From assembly GCF_900176595.1 (NCBI RefSeq), contig NZ_LT838813.1, positions 1,302,001-1,366,000 of the forward strand: a stretch of DNA of 64,000 bases, given 5' to 3'. The DNA comes from Aquiflexum balticum DSM 16537. Its GTDB lineage: Bacteria; Bacteroidota; Bacteroidia; Cytophagales; Cyclobacteriaceae. The notes under the pieces are model-generated. The model was given only the letters and a program-made list of their open reading frames with translations. It was not told the DNA's origin and ran no database searches. How positions within the stretch are numbered: the stretch's first letter is position 1; each line of letters begins with the position of its first letter. The position numbers and the translations under genes are program-made. Of this stretch, positions 7,868 through 16,853 are shown in pieces.

Positions 7868-8956
7868 TTATCCCAAACCTGACAATACTTTATGCAAGTG
7901 GATAAGATCTTCAGGGTAATGTGCAGCAGAAACCACGATCCTGTTGGTAAGTGGATCCGTGGGGTTTGGATACGGGAATGACGAAACGAGAATACCTGAC
8001 TGTGACAACTTTTCAGGCCATGACTGATCTGAAAATGAAAATACCGGGTAAGATTCTTTAAAGTGGAAACAAGCCATGTCAGCTATCAAATTTTTGAACA
8101 AACTGACATTTTGCACTAGCTTTTGTTGCTGCTGCTGATAAAGGTGCTTTGCTTGGAGAAAAGCCTGTAAATATCCCGGCCCAGGGGGAGATGAGGACCG
8201 GAAAATATTGGTGTTAGTAATTTCATCAATCGTAATAGAATCACCAAGGATTATTCCCGCAGGTAGAGATAAACCCTTGTTTAATGAACCGGAAACCAAT
8301 AAACGAACAGGCAAATGCCTCCATTGACTATAGGTCCCAAAAAGCCCATTACCCAATACCCCAAAAGCATGGCTGTCATCTATCAATAATGTATAATCAT
8401 GTTTATCAGGAAGATTTTTAATCCATTCAAAATGATGAATTGTAGGTTTTAGAGGGTCTACTGCATTGGCCAGAATCAGAATTTTTGAACTGGGCAATTC
8501 TATGGCTTTTCTCAAGCAGTACTCCGACCATGTGGTATGATCCAAAAAAGGATCAGGGTTTATTCCTTCCGGCAAAATTGCAGGATGGGTATCCGGGGCC
8601 ACAAATACATGTTCTGCCTGTTTGGATAAGAACTGAACTGCTGCTACACCTGCAAGAAATCCACTGCTCCAAACAATGGCTTTTTCTGCTCCGGCTTTTT
8701 CTGCAAAATAGGTTTCAAATTGACCGTAAATATGCAACCTGACATTGTTGATCCTGCTGAGTCCATGGCTTATGCCATATTTGGAAATTCCGTCCATGAT
8801 CAATTTTTCAAATTCCGGAACATTACCCATGCCCAAATAAGCTGTGCCACTGAAGAACAGGTATTCTGATCCATGATAGCTGACTGTTCGATTTATTTTT
8901 GATTGTAGCTCAAATGGTTGCATTGGTGTAATGATTTGGTGAGATATCTCAAGCAA
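7868..8956 (-). CDS. BioF/KBL-like PLP-dependent aminotransferase (alpha-oxoamine synthase family)
   Basis: A 362-residue fold-type I PLP enzyme resembling 8-amino-7-oxononanoate synthase and glycine C-acetyltransferase. Landmarks are the substrate loop YGISHGLSR (60-68), SSGFLAG (97-103), the PLP-ring Asp motif DDSHAFGVLG (193-202; family DDAHGxGVLG) and the Schiff-base lysine in SGSLNKG (Lys227). It is about 25 residues shorter than typical BioF, and several canonical residues differ, for example Ser for Ala in DDSHA. No biotin or threonine-degradation genes are adjacent, so the acyl acceptor is unknown. An internal ATG at residue 12 is an alternative start. Confidence 0.75.
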   Translation of the reverse strand: MLEISHQIITPMQPFELQSKINRTVSYHGSEYLFFSGTAYLGMGNVPEFEKLIMDGISKYGISHGLSRINNVRLHIYGQFETYFAEKAGAEKAIVWSSGFLAGVAAVQFLSKQAEHVFVAPDTHPAILPEGINPDPFLDHTTWSEYCLRKAIELPSSKILILANAVDPLKPTIHHFEWIKNLPDKHDYTLLIDDSHAFGVLGNGLFGTYSQWRHLPVRLLVSGSLNKGLSLPAGIILGDSITIDEITNTNIFRSSSPPGPGYLQAFLQAKHLYQQQQQKLVQNVSLFKNLIADMACFHFKESYPVFSFSDQSWPEKLSQSGILVSSFPYPNPTDPLTNRIVVSAAHYPEDLIHLHKVLSGLG

Positions 8957-8993
8957 TTACAGAACAGAAAGAAACGAAAAACAAAAACCTTGT

Positions 8994-9026
8994 CAAAACT
9001 AAATTACATTACCTTATAAACTCAAT
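8994..9026 (-). promoter_or_regulatory. Possible promoter of the BioF-like gene
   Basis: On the minus strand TAGTTTTG (plus 8994-9001) fits TAnnTTTG. ATTG, one mismatch from TTTG, lies 21 bp upstream (plus 9023-9026). It sits about 40 bp ahead of the ATG. Confidence 0.4.
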
Positions 9027-9084
9027 CAAGAATACGCCTTTATTAGTTAATTTTTCATTTATTTGTATCCTGGTAATCCGCTAT

Positions 9085-9798
9085 TTGGATTTAATGCATC
9101 ATTTAGTTTCCCGTTATCACCACATGTCCTTTCGCTTTAAGTATCATCATCTTTTTATATTCCTCTTATTGTTTGTATCTCTGACTTTGAATTCCTGTCA
9201 GGATACCCTTTGCGGATGTGAAAGTTTTGAAAACATTTACTCCAACGATTTTACAAAATTGGACTTGGAGAATTTTGAAAACGGAAGACTTTTTATTTTT
9301 AGAGGGGATACCCTTTTAGGCAATTACCATAATGAAGAAGTCTCCGTAACCATTCCCGGTCTCCCCTTTCACAACACAGTAAGGGTCACCATTGAATTGT
9401 GGATTCATGACACTTGGGATGGAAATGTAGATGATGGTTTTGGAGGACCGGATTATTGGTACATGAAGGTAGACGAATCAGAAGTGGTCAGGACTACATT
9501 TTCTAACTCTCCCTGTGAATCCACATTTTGTTTAAGACAATCTTTTCCAAATGATTATTTCCGACAAAACTTACCCAAAACTGATGCTTTTCAAACACTT
9601 ATTCCCGGTCTTTGCGTTTTTGCAGCCCTGCCCAACTATACCAGTAAATACAGGGTGACAAGATTGGTGAAACATGAAGGGTCAACTTTAAAGCTCACTT
9701 TAGGAGATGAATTGATGCAGACAAATGTCCCTGATCCCAAATGTGATGAAAGCTGGTCAGTAGGAAAAATAGAACTATCCACCTTTGTAGTGAGGTAA
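9085..9798 (+). CDS. Exported cysteine-containing protein of unknown function
   Basis: A 237-residue protein. A hydrophobic segment (about residues 20-35) ends in LNSCQD, a plausible lipobox. If the start is the later ATG at 9124 (MSFRF), the signal peptide would be of normal length; that start is more likely than the annotated one. The mature part has several Cys, including CGC just after the lipobox and the pair SPCESTFC, suggesting disulfides. A HDTWDGNVDDGFGGPDYWY run is Asp/Gly/Trp-rich. I do not recognise the family. It ends 15 bp before the Wzi-like gene and may be co-transcribed with it. Confidence 0.7.
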   Translation: MDLMHHLVSRYHHMSFRFKYHHLFIFLLLFVSLTLNSCQDTLCGCESFENIYSNDFTKLDLENFENGRLFIFRGDTLLGNYHNEEVSVTIPGLPFHNTVRVTIELWIHDTWDGNVDDGFGGPDYWYMKVDESEVVRTTFSNSPCESTFCLRQSFPNDYFRQNLPKTDAFQTLIPGLCVFAALPNYTSKYRVTRLVKHEGSTLKLTLGDELMQTNVPDPKCDESWSVGKIELSTFVVR

Positions 9799-9813
9799 AA
9801 TTGAGAAAGCAAC

Positions 9814-11517
9814 ATGAATAAAAATATTTTCCTTTTTCTGTTTTGTTTTTTCTTACTGGCACTGCCTACTAAGGAGGCTTTTTCTCAAAGCATCCCAGTG
9901 GGAACACCGGTTTTGGAAGAATACATGCGGAGGATGCAGTTATTGGGAATATTGGATGAAAATCCTTCTTTCCTGATCCGACCACTCCATCCCGTTCATG
10001 GCTTTGATAGGAAGGTGGGCTTTGATTTGGACAGTACTTTTACTGATTTGGACTCCTCTGAATTCCATAGGTCCTTTAACCTAAAAGAGGATAAAAAAAT
10101 TGAAATGTTGGTCTTGCCGATTACCAACAGAACGCAGTTTACCTCAAACTATTCTTTTGGCATGAATGATGGGCCCATGATTCCCAACAGGGGTCTGCAG
10201 AATGTCTTCAGTGCAGGGTTTTTTTCCCAATATGGCAAATTCAGTCTACAGTTACAGCCTGAAATCGTAATTGCCCAGAATAAGGATTTTCAGGGATTTC
10301 CAATAGAACACCAATCCACCATTTTGTATTATTATGAATACCTGAACAGGATTGATATGCCTGAGCGTTTTGGTTCGGATACTTATACCCGTCTTTTTGC
10401 AGGTCAGTCAAGTTTTAGATTCAACCATAAAGCCTATTCACTTGGCATATCTACCGAAAACCTCTGGTGGGGACCGGGAAAAAGAAGTTCTCTGCTGATG
10501 AGTAATAATGCTCCGGGATTTCTTCACTTCACCTTCAATACTTTAAAACCCGTTGAAACTAAAATCGGACATTTTGAATGGCAGTTGATGTCGGGATTTT
10601 TAAGAAGTACTGATTATCTGCCCCCGCATTCGGACTATGTTTTCCAACAAAATCAAGTGTATTTTCCGAAAAGGGAAAATGGCAACAGATATATTTCAGG
10701 ATTAATCTTCAACTATCAACCCAAGTGGGTCAAAGGCTTATTTCTTGGATTTGCTTCTGTAAACCACATGTATAGTGCTGACATGGAAACCTTTGCGGAT
10801 TACCTACCCATTTTTAATGGGGAAAAAGGACTTAATAATGTTTTCAATCCGGTCAGAGATCAAAGACAGCAATTTAGCTCAGCGTTTTTCAGATGGCTCA
10901 GCCCAGAAGGACATTTTGAGTTTTATGGTGAATACGGAACAAGGGGAAACAGTCAAAGGGCGGCGGATTTCATTGTTACACCTGAAAAAAACAGGGGATT
11001 TACTTTTGGATTCTCCAATCTTATGCCTTTGAACAAAGAGAGACAATTTATACAGATCAGTGCAGAAATGACCCAAACCGGTCAGACAATCAGACAAAGT
11101 ATCCGTGATTTGGATACCTGGTATATTCACGATCACGTCAGGCACGGTTATACCCATCAAGGGCAGGTTTTGGGGATGGGATATGGACCTGCAGCCAATG
11201 TCAACTGGGTAGAATTGGCATGGACAAAAGATTTCAATAAAATCGGTTTCCAGTTTGAGCGGGTGGTTTACAACAATGATTTTTATAATTTCCGTTTTGA
11301 GGCTTCCAAAGACTGGAGAAACAAATATGTGGATCTCGTTTATTCTCTTGTCGGAGATTGGCGGTTTGGCAATTTACTGCTAAACGCAAACTTCCAATAT
11401 GTCGACACATTTAATTACAAATGGTACTTGGAGAATGTGCCGGATATCTATTTTGTCCCTGGATTGGACAAAAAGAATTTTGTCGTAAATGTTGGTGTCG
11501 CTTATATTTTGAAATAA
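9814..11517 (+). CDS. Capsule assembly Wzi-family outer membrane protein
   Basis: A 567-residue protein with a signal peptide ending ...KEAFSQS. The sequence alternates aromatic and polar residues as in a large beta-barrel. It matches what I know of the Bacteroidota Cap_assemb_Wzi family: an N-terminal helical part before the barrel, and LGISTENLWWGPGKRSSLLM near residues 210-230, the characteristic NLWWGPG motif. Wzi proteins help retain capsule or exopolysaccharide at the outer membrane. No polysaccharide cluster is visible nearby, so the polymer is unknown. It follows the exported Cys-rich gene by 15 bp. Confidence 0.85.
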   Translation: MNKNIFLFLFCFFLLALPTKEAFSQSIPVGTPVLEEYMRRMQLLGILDENPSFLIRPLHPVHGFDRKVGFDLDSTFTDLDSSEFHRSFNLKEDKKIEMLVLPITNRTQFTSNYSFGMNDGPMIPNRGLQNVFSAGFFSQYGKFSLQLQPEIVIAQNKDFQGFPIEHQSTILYYYEYLNRIDMPERFGSDTYTRLFAGQSSFRFNHKAYSLGISTENLWWGPGKRSSLLMSNNAPGFLHFTFNTLKPVETKIGHFEWQLMSGFLRSTDYLPPHSDYVFQQNQVYFPKRENGNRYISGLIFNYQPKWVKGLFLGFASVNHMYSADMETFADYLPIFNGEKGLNNVFNPVRDQRQQFSSAFFRWLSPEGHFEFYGEYGTRGNSQRAADFIVTPEKNRGFTFGFSNLMPLNKERQFIQISAEMTQTGQTIRQSIRDLDTWYIHDHVRHGYTHQGQVLGMGYGPAANVNWVELAWTKDFNKIGFQFERVVYNNDFYNFRFEASKDWRNKYVDLVYSLVGDWRFGNLLLNANFQYVDTFNYKWYLENVPDIYFVPGLDKKNFVVNVGVAYILK

Positions 11518-11572
11518 TGCTCCCCTTTTATAAGTATATGAATCTCAATAACCTCTTTTCGATTGGTTAGAC

Positions 11573-12889
11573 CTATTCTTTTTGTAGAACAAATATTCCT
11601 CCACCTTGTTTTAATGTCATTTCTTCCGTTTCCAAGTTGAATTCTAAAGTTAATCCTGCCCTGGAAAAGCTAAATGTATGGTTCCCTTCGGCTTCCAGTA
11701 CAAAAGAAGGTTGCCCCGTTGCCTGTCCGACCAATGTGTTGTTTTCTTTTGAAATGGTAATTTTCAAAGGAAAGCTTGGGCTACTGTAAATTCCCAAATA
11801 CCTTTCCAGTTCCTCTGTAGTAAGTGTAATGTTCTTAAAAACCGGAATTCCATAATCTTTGCCAAAATATGCACTCAATGCTGCTATCGCCGCTTGATTG
11901 GGATCAAAGGTACCTCCATTGACAGACATCGCAAAACTGAATTTTTCCTCAGGAAAGTAACTCAACATGGATTTGAATTCATCGATTCCTCCTGTATGCC
12001 CATAGGATAGCTTATCATAAAACGGAATCTTGAACAAACCTCTTCCAAAGTTATCCTTCATTTCCTGCATTAGATTTAAACTGCTCTGAGAGATGATTTT
12101 CCCTGCAAAAAGTCCCTCAATGAACTTTGTCAGGTCTTCTGTGGTAGAAACAATTGCTCCTGCACCTAAGGGAATACTCATGTCTGTATCCGCTTCTTTT
12201 ACCCATTTGTCGGTAAATTTATAAGAAAAGGCTTCATTGTCTGCAGTCGATGTTTTCTTCCCTAAATAAGTGTTTTCTAATCCCAATGGACCTGTGATAT
12301 TTTTTGATAACAAATCTGCGTAATCTTCCTTGTAAACATCCTCCAATATCCAAGTCAGCAAGACATAATTGGAATTGCTGTAATCAGCCTTGGTGCCAGG
12401 TTCAAAATCACTTCCCCCCTCAATGATGATGGTGTACAGACTTTTTCTAGATTTAGGTGTAGTATTCCATGACAGATAATCAGGGTCAGAAGTAAAGCTA
12501 TGGATTCCGCTTCTGTGATTCATGAGTTGGCTGATACTGATCTTTTCGGAGTTTTTAAGTTCAGGGAAAAATCCATCAATTGTTTGATCCAACTGAATTT
12601 TCCCTTCTTCAATTGCCTTAAAAATAAGAGCGGCTGTAAACATTTTTGTAATAGACCCTACTCTAAATCGGCTGTCAGAACTCAAAGGAATTTGTTGGTC
12701 GATGTTCGCATAGCCAAAAGCCTTTTGATATATGATTTTCCCATCATTGGCCATGGTAATGCTTCCCATCAGTTTGTTATTGGAAGCCAAAGTTTCAAAG
12801 TAAGTATCGAGTTTTTCCCGATCGAAGCTTTGTGCCTTCACAGCCACGGCAATGAAACTGATCAAAACAATTGTTAGAAGCTTTTTCAT
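11573..12889 (-). CDS. Class C beta-lactamase-fold serine hydrolase
   Basis: A 438-residue secreted protein with signal peptide ending VKAQ (20). It has the class C/PBP motifs: SITK (Ser79, Lys82), YSN (Tyr170-Asn172) and HTG (298-300, replacing KTG). The C-terminal 90 residues form a separate lipocalin-like beta domain, common in this beta-lactamase-related family. Such proteins are usually D-amino-acid peptidases or esterases rather than resistance enzymes. It is the downstream neighbour of the TonB-type receptor but is separated from it by a strong inverted repeat. Confidence 0.85.
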   Translation of the reverse strand: MKKLLTIVLISFIAVAVKAQSFDREKLDTYFETLASNNKLMGSITMANDGKIIYQKAFGYANIDQQIPLSSDSRFRVGSITKMFTAALIFKAIEEGKIQLDQTIDGFFPELKNSEKISISQLMNHRSGIHSFTSDPDYLSWNTTPKSRKSLYTIIIEGGSDFEPGTKADYSNSNYVLLTWILEDVYKEDYADLLSKNITGPLGLENTYLGKKTSTADNEAFSYKFTDKWVKEADTDMSIPLGAGAIVSTTEDLTKFIEGLFAGKIISQSSLNLMQEMKDNFGRGLFKIPFYDKLSYGHTGGIDEFKSMLSYFPEEKFSFAMSVNGGTFDPNQAAIAALSAYFGKDYGIPVFKNITLTTEELERYLGIYSSPSFPLKITISKENNTLVGQATGQPSFVLEAEGNHTFSFSRAGLTLEFNLETEEMTLKQGGGIFVLQKE

Positions 12890-12922
12890 ATTTTTTGGAT
12901 GTTATATTGATTATCTATTCAT

Positions 12923-12977
12923 AATTTTCCAAGGAGGGGTATGCCAATTTATTTGGCATACCCCTCTTAGGAAAATT
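12923..12977. terminator. Long near-perfect palindrome, likely bidirectional terminator
   Basis: About 25 bases on each side pair with two mismatches, around the core GGGGTATGCCAA / TTGGCATACCCC and a 5-nt loop. The right arm reaches the stop codon of the receptor gene. The U-tract is weak, so termination is probable but not certain. Confidence 0.6.
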
Positions 12978-15408
12978 AATCCAGTCTGTTTCTCTCTTCA
13001 GCACTTCCACTTCTATTGGAAACCCTGAAATTTTCTCCTTGGGCAAATTTATATCTTAAGGTGAACCTGATTCCCTGATTGCTTCTGTATTGTTCAAATC
13101 TGGTATCAATATTATCAAACTGGACATTTGCCCGGATGAATTGGGTCCTGAAGAGATCTGTCCCGTTTACTGAGATTGTCATTTTATCTTTCATGATGCT
13201 TTTGCTCAGTCCGGCATCAACCCATCCAAATCCCTTGATAAATGCTTGTCCATATTGAGAAGGACCGATATACATGCCCATTACTTCCGCTTTGAATCCA
13301 GCTGGGAGGCTTATGGTGTGCTGAGACCTTAATGTAAAGGAAGTCTGCGAGACATCAAGCAACGCATCTCCTATCATAGATTTCCAGCTGGAATTGTTAA
13401 TCTGAAGCATATTGCTGGTATTCCACCACGGTCTGATTTCCACAGGTATCATGGTCCTGAAGTTCCAGGTCTGGGCTTTTTCTAAATTTTCAGTGAATGT
13501 GGTAGTGGTCCGGGTTTCTTCATCTTGGGTAAAGATTTGTTGAAACACATCGGTGGTCAAGGAATAACCCAAAGTAAACTGGTAGGCCCCTTGAATGACA
13601 TGGTTCATTTCCAGGTTGTGTGCATATTGTGGCCTTAGATTTGGATTTCCCTGTTCTGTTGTCAAAGGATCAATGTAGTATACAAATGGATTCAACAACC
13701 TGTAATTTGGCCTGGAAATCCTTCTGTTGGCATTATATACAATTTGGTAGTCTTTACTCACCTGATGTTGTACAAAAAGGCTTGGAAAGAGGTCTATATA
13801 GTTTTGTTTGTCCACTCTGTCCAAGGTTACCGATGTCCCGGTAATATCTGAGTATTCTGTTCTCAATCCAGCCTGGAAACTTACTTTCTCCGAAAATTTA
13901 CTTTTGTATAGAGCATAAGCGGCCAAAACATTTTCTTCATAAATGAAGTAATTGCTGTTTGGGTCAGGAGTGAAAGGTTCCTCTTCGATAGCTTTGCTGA
14001 GATCAAGGATATTGTCAGATTTTACCCAACTCCCTTTTAACCCGGTTTCCAATACTCTTCCTTTGCCAAATGGTTTGGTAAAGTCAACTTTGGCAGTAAA
14101 GATGCTATAGTCCATGTCGTTCAAGGTCAAAATATAATCCCGCTGTGATTGGATTTCATTTTCATTGATCCAGTTATTATTGGTCAACAAAGAGCTGCTG
14201 TTGGATCTCATCCTGGTATAATCCACATCAGTGGTCAGTTTGGTTCCGGCAGAATCCAAAAGACCTATATAATGGAAATTTCCAAAATATCGTTGGTTTT
14301 CTGAGTCCGCGTCATTCAAAGATCTGATGAAGAAAAGGTCTGTTGTACCCGGGTTATTTATTTCTGTTAAAGATTTACCTATGTTATCACCGTTGTTTTC
14401 AGATAACTGAACATTGACCCCTAAAGAATGTTTGGAGTTGATTTCATAATCAGACCCACCTGTAAAAAACAGATTTCTGTTTTTCATCGTGATCCTGCTA
14501 TTCTGATCAAAATTTGAAATTCCTTCGGATAACTCGAAGTTTCGGTTGATATTCAGGTCATTATGGAAATTATACTCATTGTAGTTTAGACTGGCATTAT
14601 TTGTCCATTTTCCTTTTTTCATGTTGAGCGACATGCCTGTATTGGGTGCAAAAAGACCATTGTATAATCCCCCTACCTGAACATTGCCGAACATGCCATC
14701 AATGTTGTTTTTCTTCAATTTGATATTGATGATACCGGCAGATCCTTCTGCATCAAAATTGGAAGTAGGATTGTTGATAAGTTCTATACTCTTGATATTA
14801 TCCGCAGGCATGGTACGGAGAAAATTTGCCAAATCATTGGCACTCATATAGGTTTGGCGGTCATTGATCATTACGATTACGCCTGACCTTCCATTTAGGT
14901 TGATATTGTCATTTTGGTCCACATATACACCTGGAGATCTGGCGATGACATCCAAGGCTGTATTGCCTTCTGCCATAACGGTTCCTTCAACATTGATGAT
15001 GGTTTTGTCCGCTTCAATGGTAATTTCAGGCCTGTTCGCTTTTACCGTTACTTCACTGAGATTGCCGATTTCCTCTTTGATAGAGAGTATTCCAAAATCC
15101 TTGGAAACTCCAGGTTTGATTTCAAAAACATCTGATTTAAATGTTTCAAAGCCAATGGAAGAAACGACCAATTGGACTTTCCCTGATCTGACTGACTCAA
15201 TCTTAAATACACCTTCTTCGTCAGTGACCGAACCTGTCAAAAGTGAACCTGATTCGGCTTCTATCAAGGCAACATTGACAAAGGGGATATTTTCTCCTTT
15301 TTGGTTTTTGACTTGTCCGTTTATTTGGGCCACCTCCTTGGCGGCTAGATTGCTGAGGCCAAAGAAGAAAAAGAACAGTGTTACAAAAATCTGGGTTGAG
15401 CTTTTCAT
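12976..15408 (-). CDS. TonB-dependent-receptor-like outer membrane beta-barrel protein
   Basis: An 810-residue outer-membrane protein with a signal peptide (about 1-23). Domain order: a carboxypeptidase-regulatory-like beta-sandwich (about 27-115, INGQVKNQKGENIPFVNVAL ...), a plug (about 125-235, with TALDVIARSPGVYVDQN and GSAGIINIKL), then a barrel to the C-terminus. The arrangement fits the Bacteroidota outer-membrane-beta-barrel family (OMP_b-brl_3) rather than nutrient-specific SusC, and no SusD partner is adjacent. Its ligand cannot be inferred. The C-terminus ends in a charged RSGSAEERNRLD tail after the last strand instead of the usual terminal aromatic residue. Confidence 0.85.
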   Translation of the reverse strand: MKSSTQIFVTLFFFFFGLSNLAAKEVAQINGQVKNQKGENIPFVNVALIEAESGSLLTGSVTDEEGVFKIESVRSGKVQLVVSSIGFETFKSDVFEIKPGVSKDFGILSIKEEIGNLSEVTVKANRPEITIEADKTIINVEGTVMAEGNTALDVIARSPGVYVDQNDNINLNGRSGVIVMINDRQTYMSANDLANFLRTMPADNIKSIELINNPTSNFDAEGSAGIINIKLKKNNIDGMFGNVQVGGLYNGLFAPNTGMSLNMKKGKWTNNASLNYNEYNFHNDLNINRNFELSEGISNFDQNSRITMKNRNLFFTGGSDYEINSKHSLGVNVQLSENNGDNIGKSLTEINNPGTTDLFFIRSLNDADSENQRYFGNFHYIGLLDSAGTKLTTDVDYTRMRSNSSSLLTNNNWINENEIQSQRDYILTLNDMDYSIFTAKVDFTKPFGKGRVLETGLKGSWVKSDNILDLSKAIEEEPFTPDPNSNYFIYEENVLAAYALYKSKFSEKVSFQAGLRTEYSDITGTSVTLDRVDKQNYIDLFPSLFVQHQVSKDYQIVYNANRRISRPNYRLLNPFVYYIDPLTTEQGNPNLRPQYAHNLEMNHVIQGAYQFTLGYSLTTDVFQQIFTQDEETRTTTTFTENLEKAQTWNFRTMIPVEIRPWWNTSNMLQINNSSWKSMIGDALLDVSQTSFTLRSQHTISLPAGFKAEVMGMYIGPSQYGQAFIKGFGWVDAGLSKSIMKDKMTISVNGTDLFRTQFIRANVQFDNIDTRFEQYRSNQGIRFTLRYKFAQGENFRVSNRSGSAEERNRLD

Positions 15409-15570
15409 TTCTGAGTTGGTTTAGTTTTCATTGAATTGTACCAACTGTATTGAAAATCCAGTGCCAAAAGGAATATTATTTTATAAACATTTGATAATCA
15501 AATAAATAAGTAATAAAGATGAAAATTTAGTGTTTCAAAAACGTACACAATTACCGTTCGGTAAAGGCAC

Positions 15571-15601
15571 AAAAAAACCTTGGAAATCAAATTCCAAGGT
15601 T
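15571..15601 (-). terminator. Rho-independent terminator of the superoxide dismutase gene
   Basis: A 10-bp stem AACCTTGGAA/TTCCAAGGTT with a 6-nt loop. On the minus strand it is followed by seven T. It lies 25 bp past the dismutase stop. Confidence 0.85.
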
Positions 15602-15625
15602 TTTCAGTATCGTTATACCACTCAA

Positions 15626-16228
15626 TTATTTAGCAGCAGCGTATCTTTTGGCTACTTCCTCCCAATTGACTATGTTCCAAAATGCGGCTACATAATCAGG
15701 TCTTCTGTTTTGATAGTTGAGGTAATAAGCATGTTCCCAAACATCAAGGCCAAGGATAGGAGTGCCTTTGACATCAGCGACATCCATTAAAGGATTGTCC
15801 TGATTGGGGGTTGAACTTACTACCAATTCCCCATTTGCCACTGAAAGCCAAGCCCATCCTGAACCGAATCTTGTAGCAGCAGCTTTACCGAATTCTTCTT
15901 TGAAAGCATCAAAAGAACCAAATTTTGAGTCGATAGCCGCAGCCAAAACGCCACTTGGATTACCACCACCATTTGGTGAAAGTATGGTCCAAAACAAGCT
16001 GTGGTTGTAATGTCCGCCACCGTTGTTTCTTACTGCGGCATTGGATCCTGCAACTTTCATCAAATCCTCCAGGCTTTTGCTTTCCATATCTGTACCGGCT
16101 ATTGCGTTGTTCAGATTGGTAACATAACCGTTGTGGTGTTTACCGTGGTGGATTTCCATTGTTTTTGCGTCAATATGCGGCTCGAGCGCATTAAAATCAT
16201 AAGGTAATTTTGGAAGTTCAAAGGCCAT
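15626..16228 (-). CDS. Fe/Mn superoxide dismutase
   Basis: Dismutes superoxide to O2 and H2O2 in the cytoplasm. I chose the ATG at 16228 ([12 protein letters not shown]), which gives 200 residues and the family N-terminus; an in-frame ATG nine codons upstream is less likely. The metal ligands are all present: His27, His76, and Asp162 and His166 in DVWEHAYY. The TPNQDNP segment places Gln on the C-terminal side of the active site, as in Mn-type enzymes, but metal use cannot be settled by eye and cambialistic members exist. Monocistronic, with its own terminator. Confidence 0.95.
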   Translation of the reverse strand: MAFELPKLPYDFNALEPHIDAKTMEIHHGKHHNGYVTNLNNAIAGTDMESKSLEDLMKVAGSNAAVRNNGGGHYNHSLFWTILSPNGGGNPSGVLAAAIDSKFGSFDAFKEEFGKAAATRFGSGWAWLSVANGELVVSSTPNQDNPLMDVADVKGTPILGLDVWEHAYYLNYQNRRPDYVAAFWNIVNWEEVAKRYAAAK

Positions 16229-16332
16229 TTCTTGTAAAGTTTTATGGTTAAACATTAAATAATTTCTTTGTGATTGTCACGTTTAAGCAACCATCAAAAG
16301 GGGAAAATGGTTCTAAATTCCTCAAAAAGGAT

Positions 16333-16776
16333 TCAATTTCTTAATTTTTTAAAAAAATCATCCAAAAGCTGCTTGGATTCTTCTGCCATCATACCTGATT
16401 TAACTATTGTTCTAGGGTGAAGTAGATTTTCACTTATTCTTGAAAATCCTCTTTTGGGATCAGATGCAGCGTAATGGATCTCTCCCAATTGTGCCCAAAA
16501 ACAGGCACCAGCACACATAACACAGGGTTCAAGGGTTACGTACATTTTACATTCAGTGAGGTATTTGGCCCCCAGTGCATTTTCGGCAGATGTGATAGCC
16601 AAAATTTCTGCATGGGCGGTCACATCAGTCAACATTTCTGTTTGGTTATAGGCTTTGGCTATGATTTTATTTCGACAGACGATAATGGCACCTACAGGTA
16701 TCTCGTTTTCTTCAAAGGCGATTTTGGCCATTTTCATGGCCTCATTCATAAAATAGCTATCCGAATAGATTTCCAT
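16333..16776 (-). CDS. tadA: tRNA-specific adenosine-34 deaminase
   Basis: A 147-residue zinc-dependent deaminase that makes inosine at the wobble position of tRNA-Arg(ACG). The zinc and catalytic residues are clear: HAE (His55, Glu57) and PCVMCAGA (Cys85, Cys88). The length is typical. KRGFSRI near residue 115 is near the usual RNA-contact region. It lies between the dismutase and PiT-like genes, all on the minus strand but with 75-105 bp gaps, so it is probably transcribed separately. Confidence 0.93.
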   Translation of the reverse strand: MEIYSDSYFMNEAMKMAKIAFEENEIPVGAIIVCRNKIIAKAYNQTEMLTDVTAHAEILAITSAENALGAKYLTECKMYVTLEPCVMCAGACFWAQLGEIHYAASDPKRGFSRISENLLHPRTIVKSGMMAEESKQLLDDFFKKLRN

Positions 16777-16853
16777 ATCACAATGTAAGCATCCCTAAAT
16801 ATTGAGGCTTAAGCCTCCATCAAAAATCTCATGTCAGAAAAACCACTTGATTT

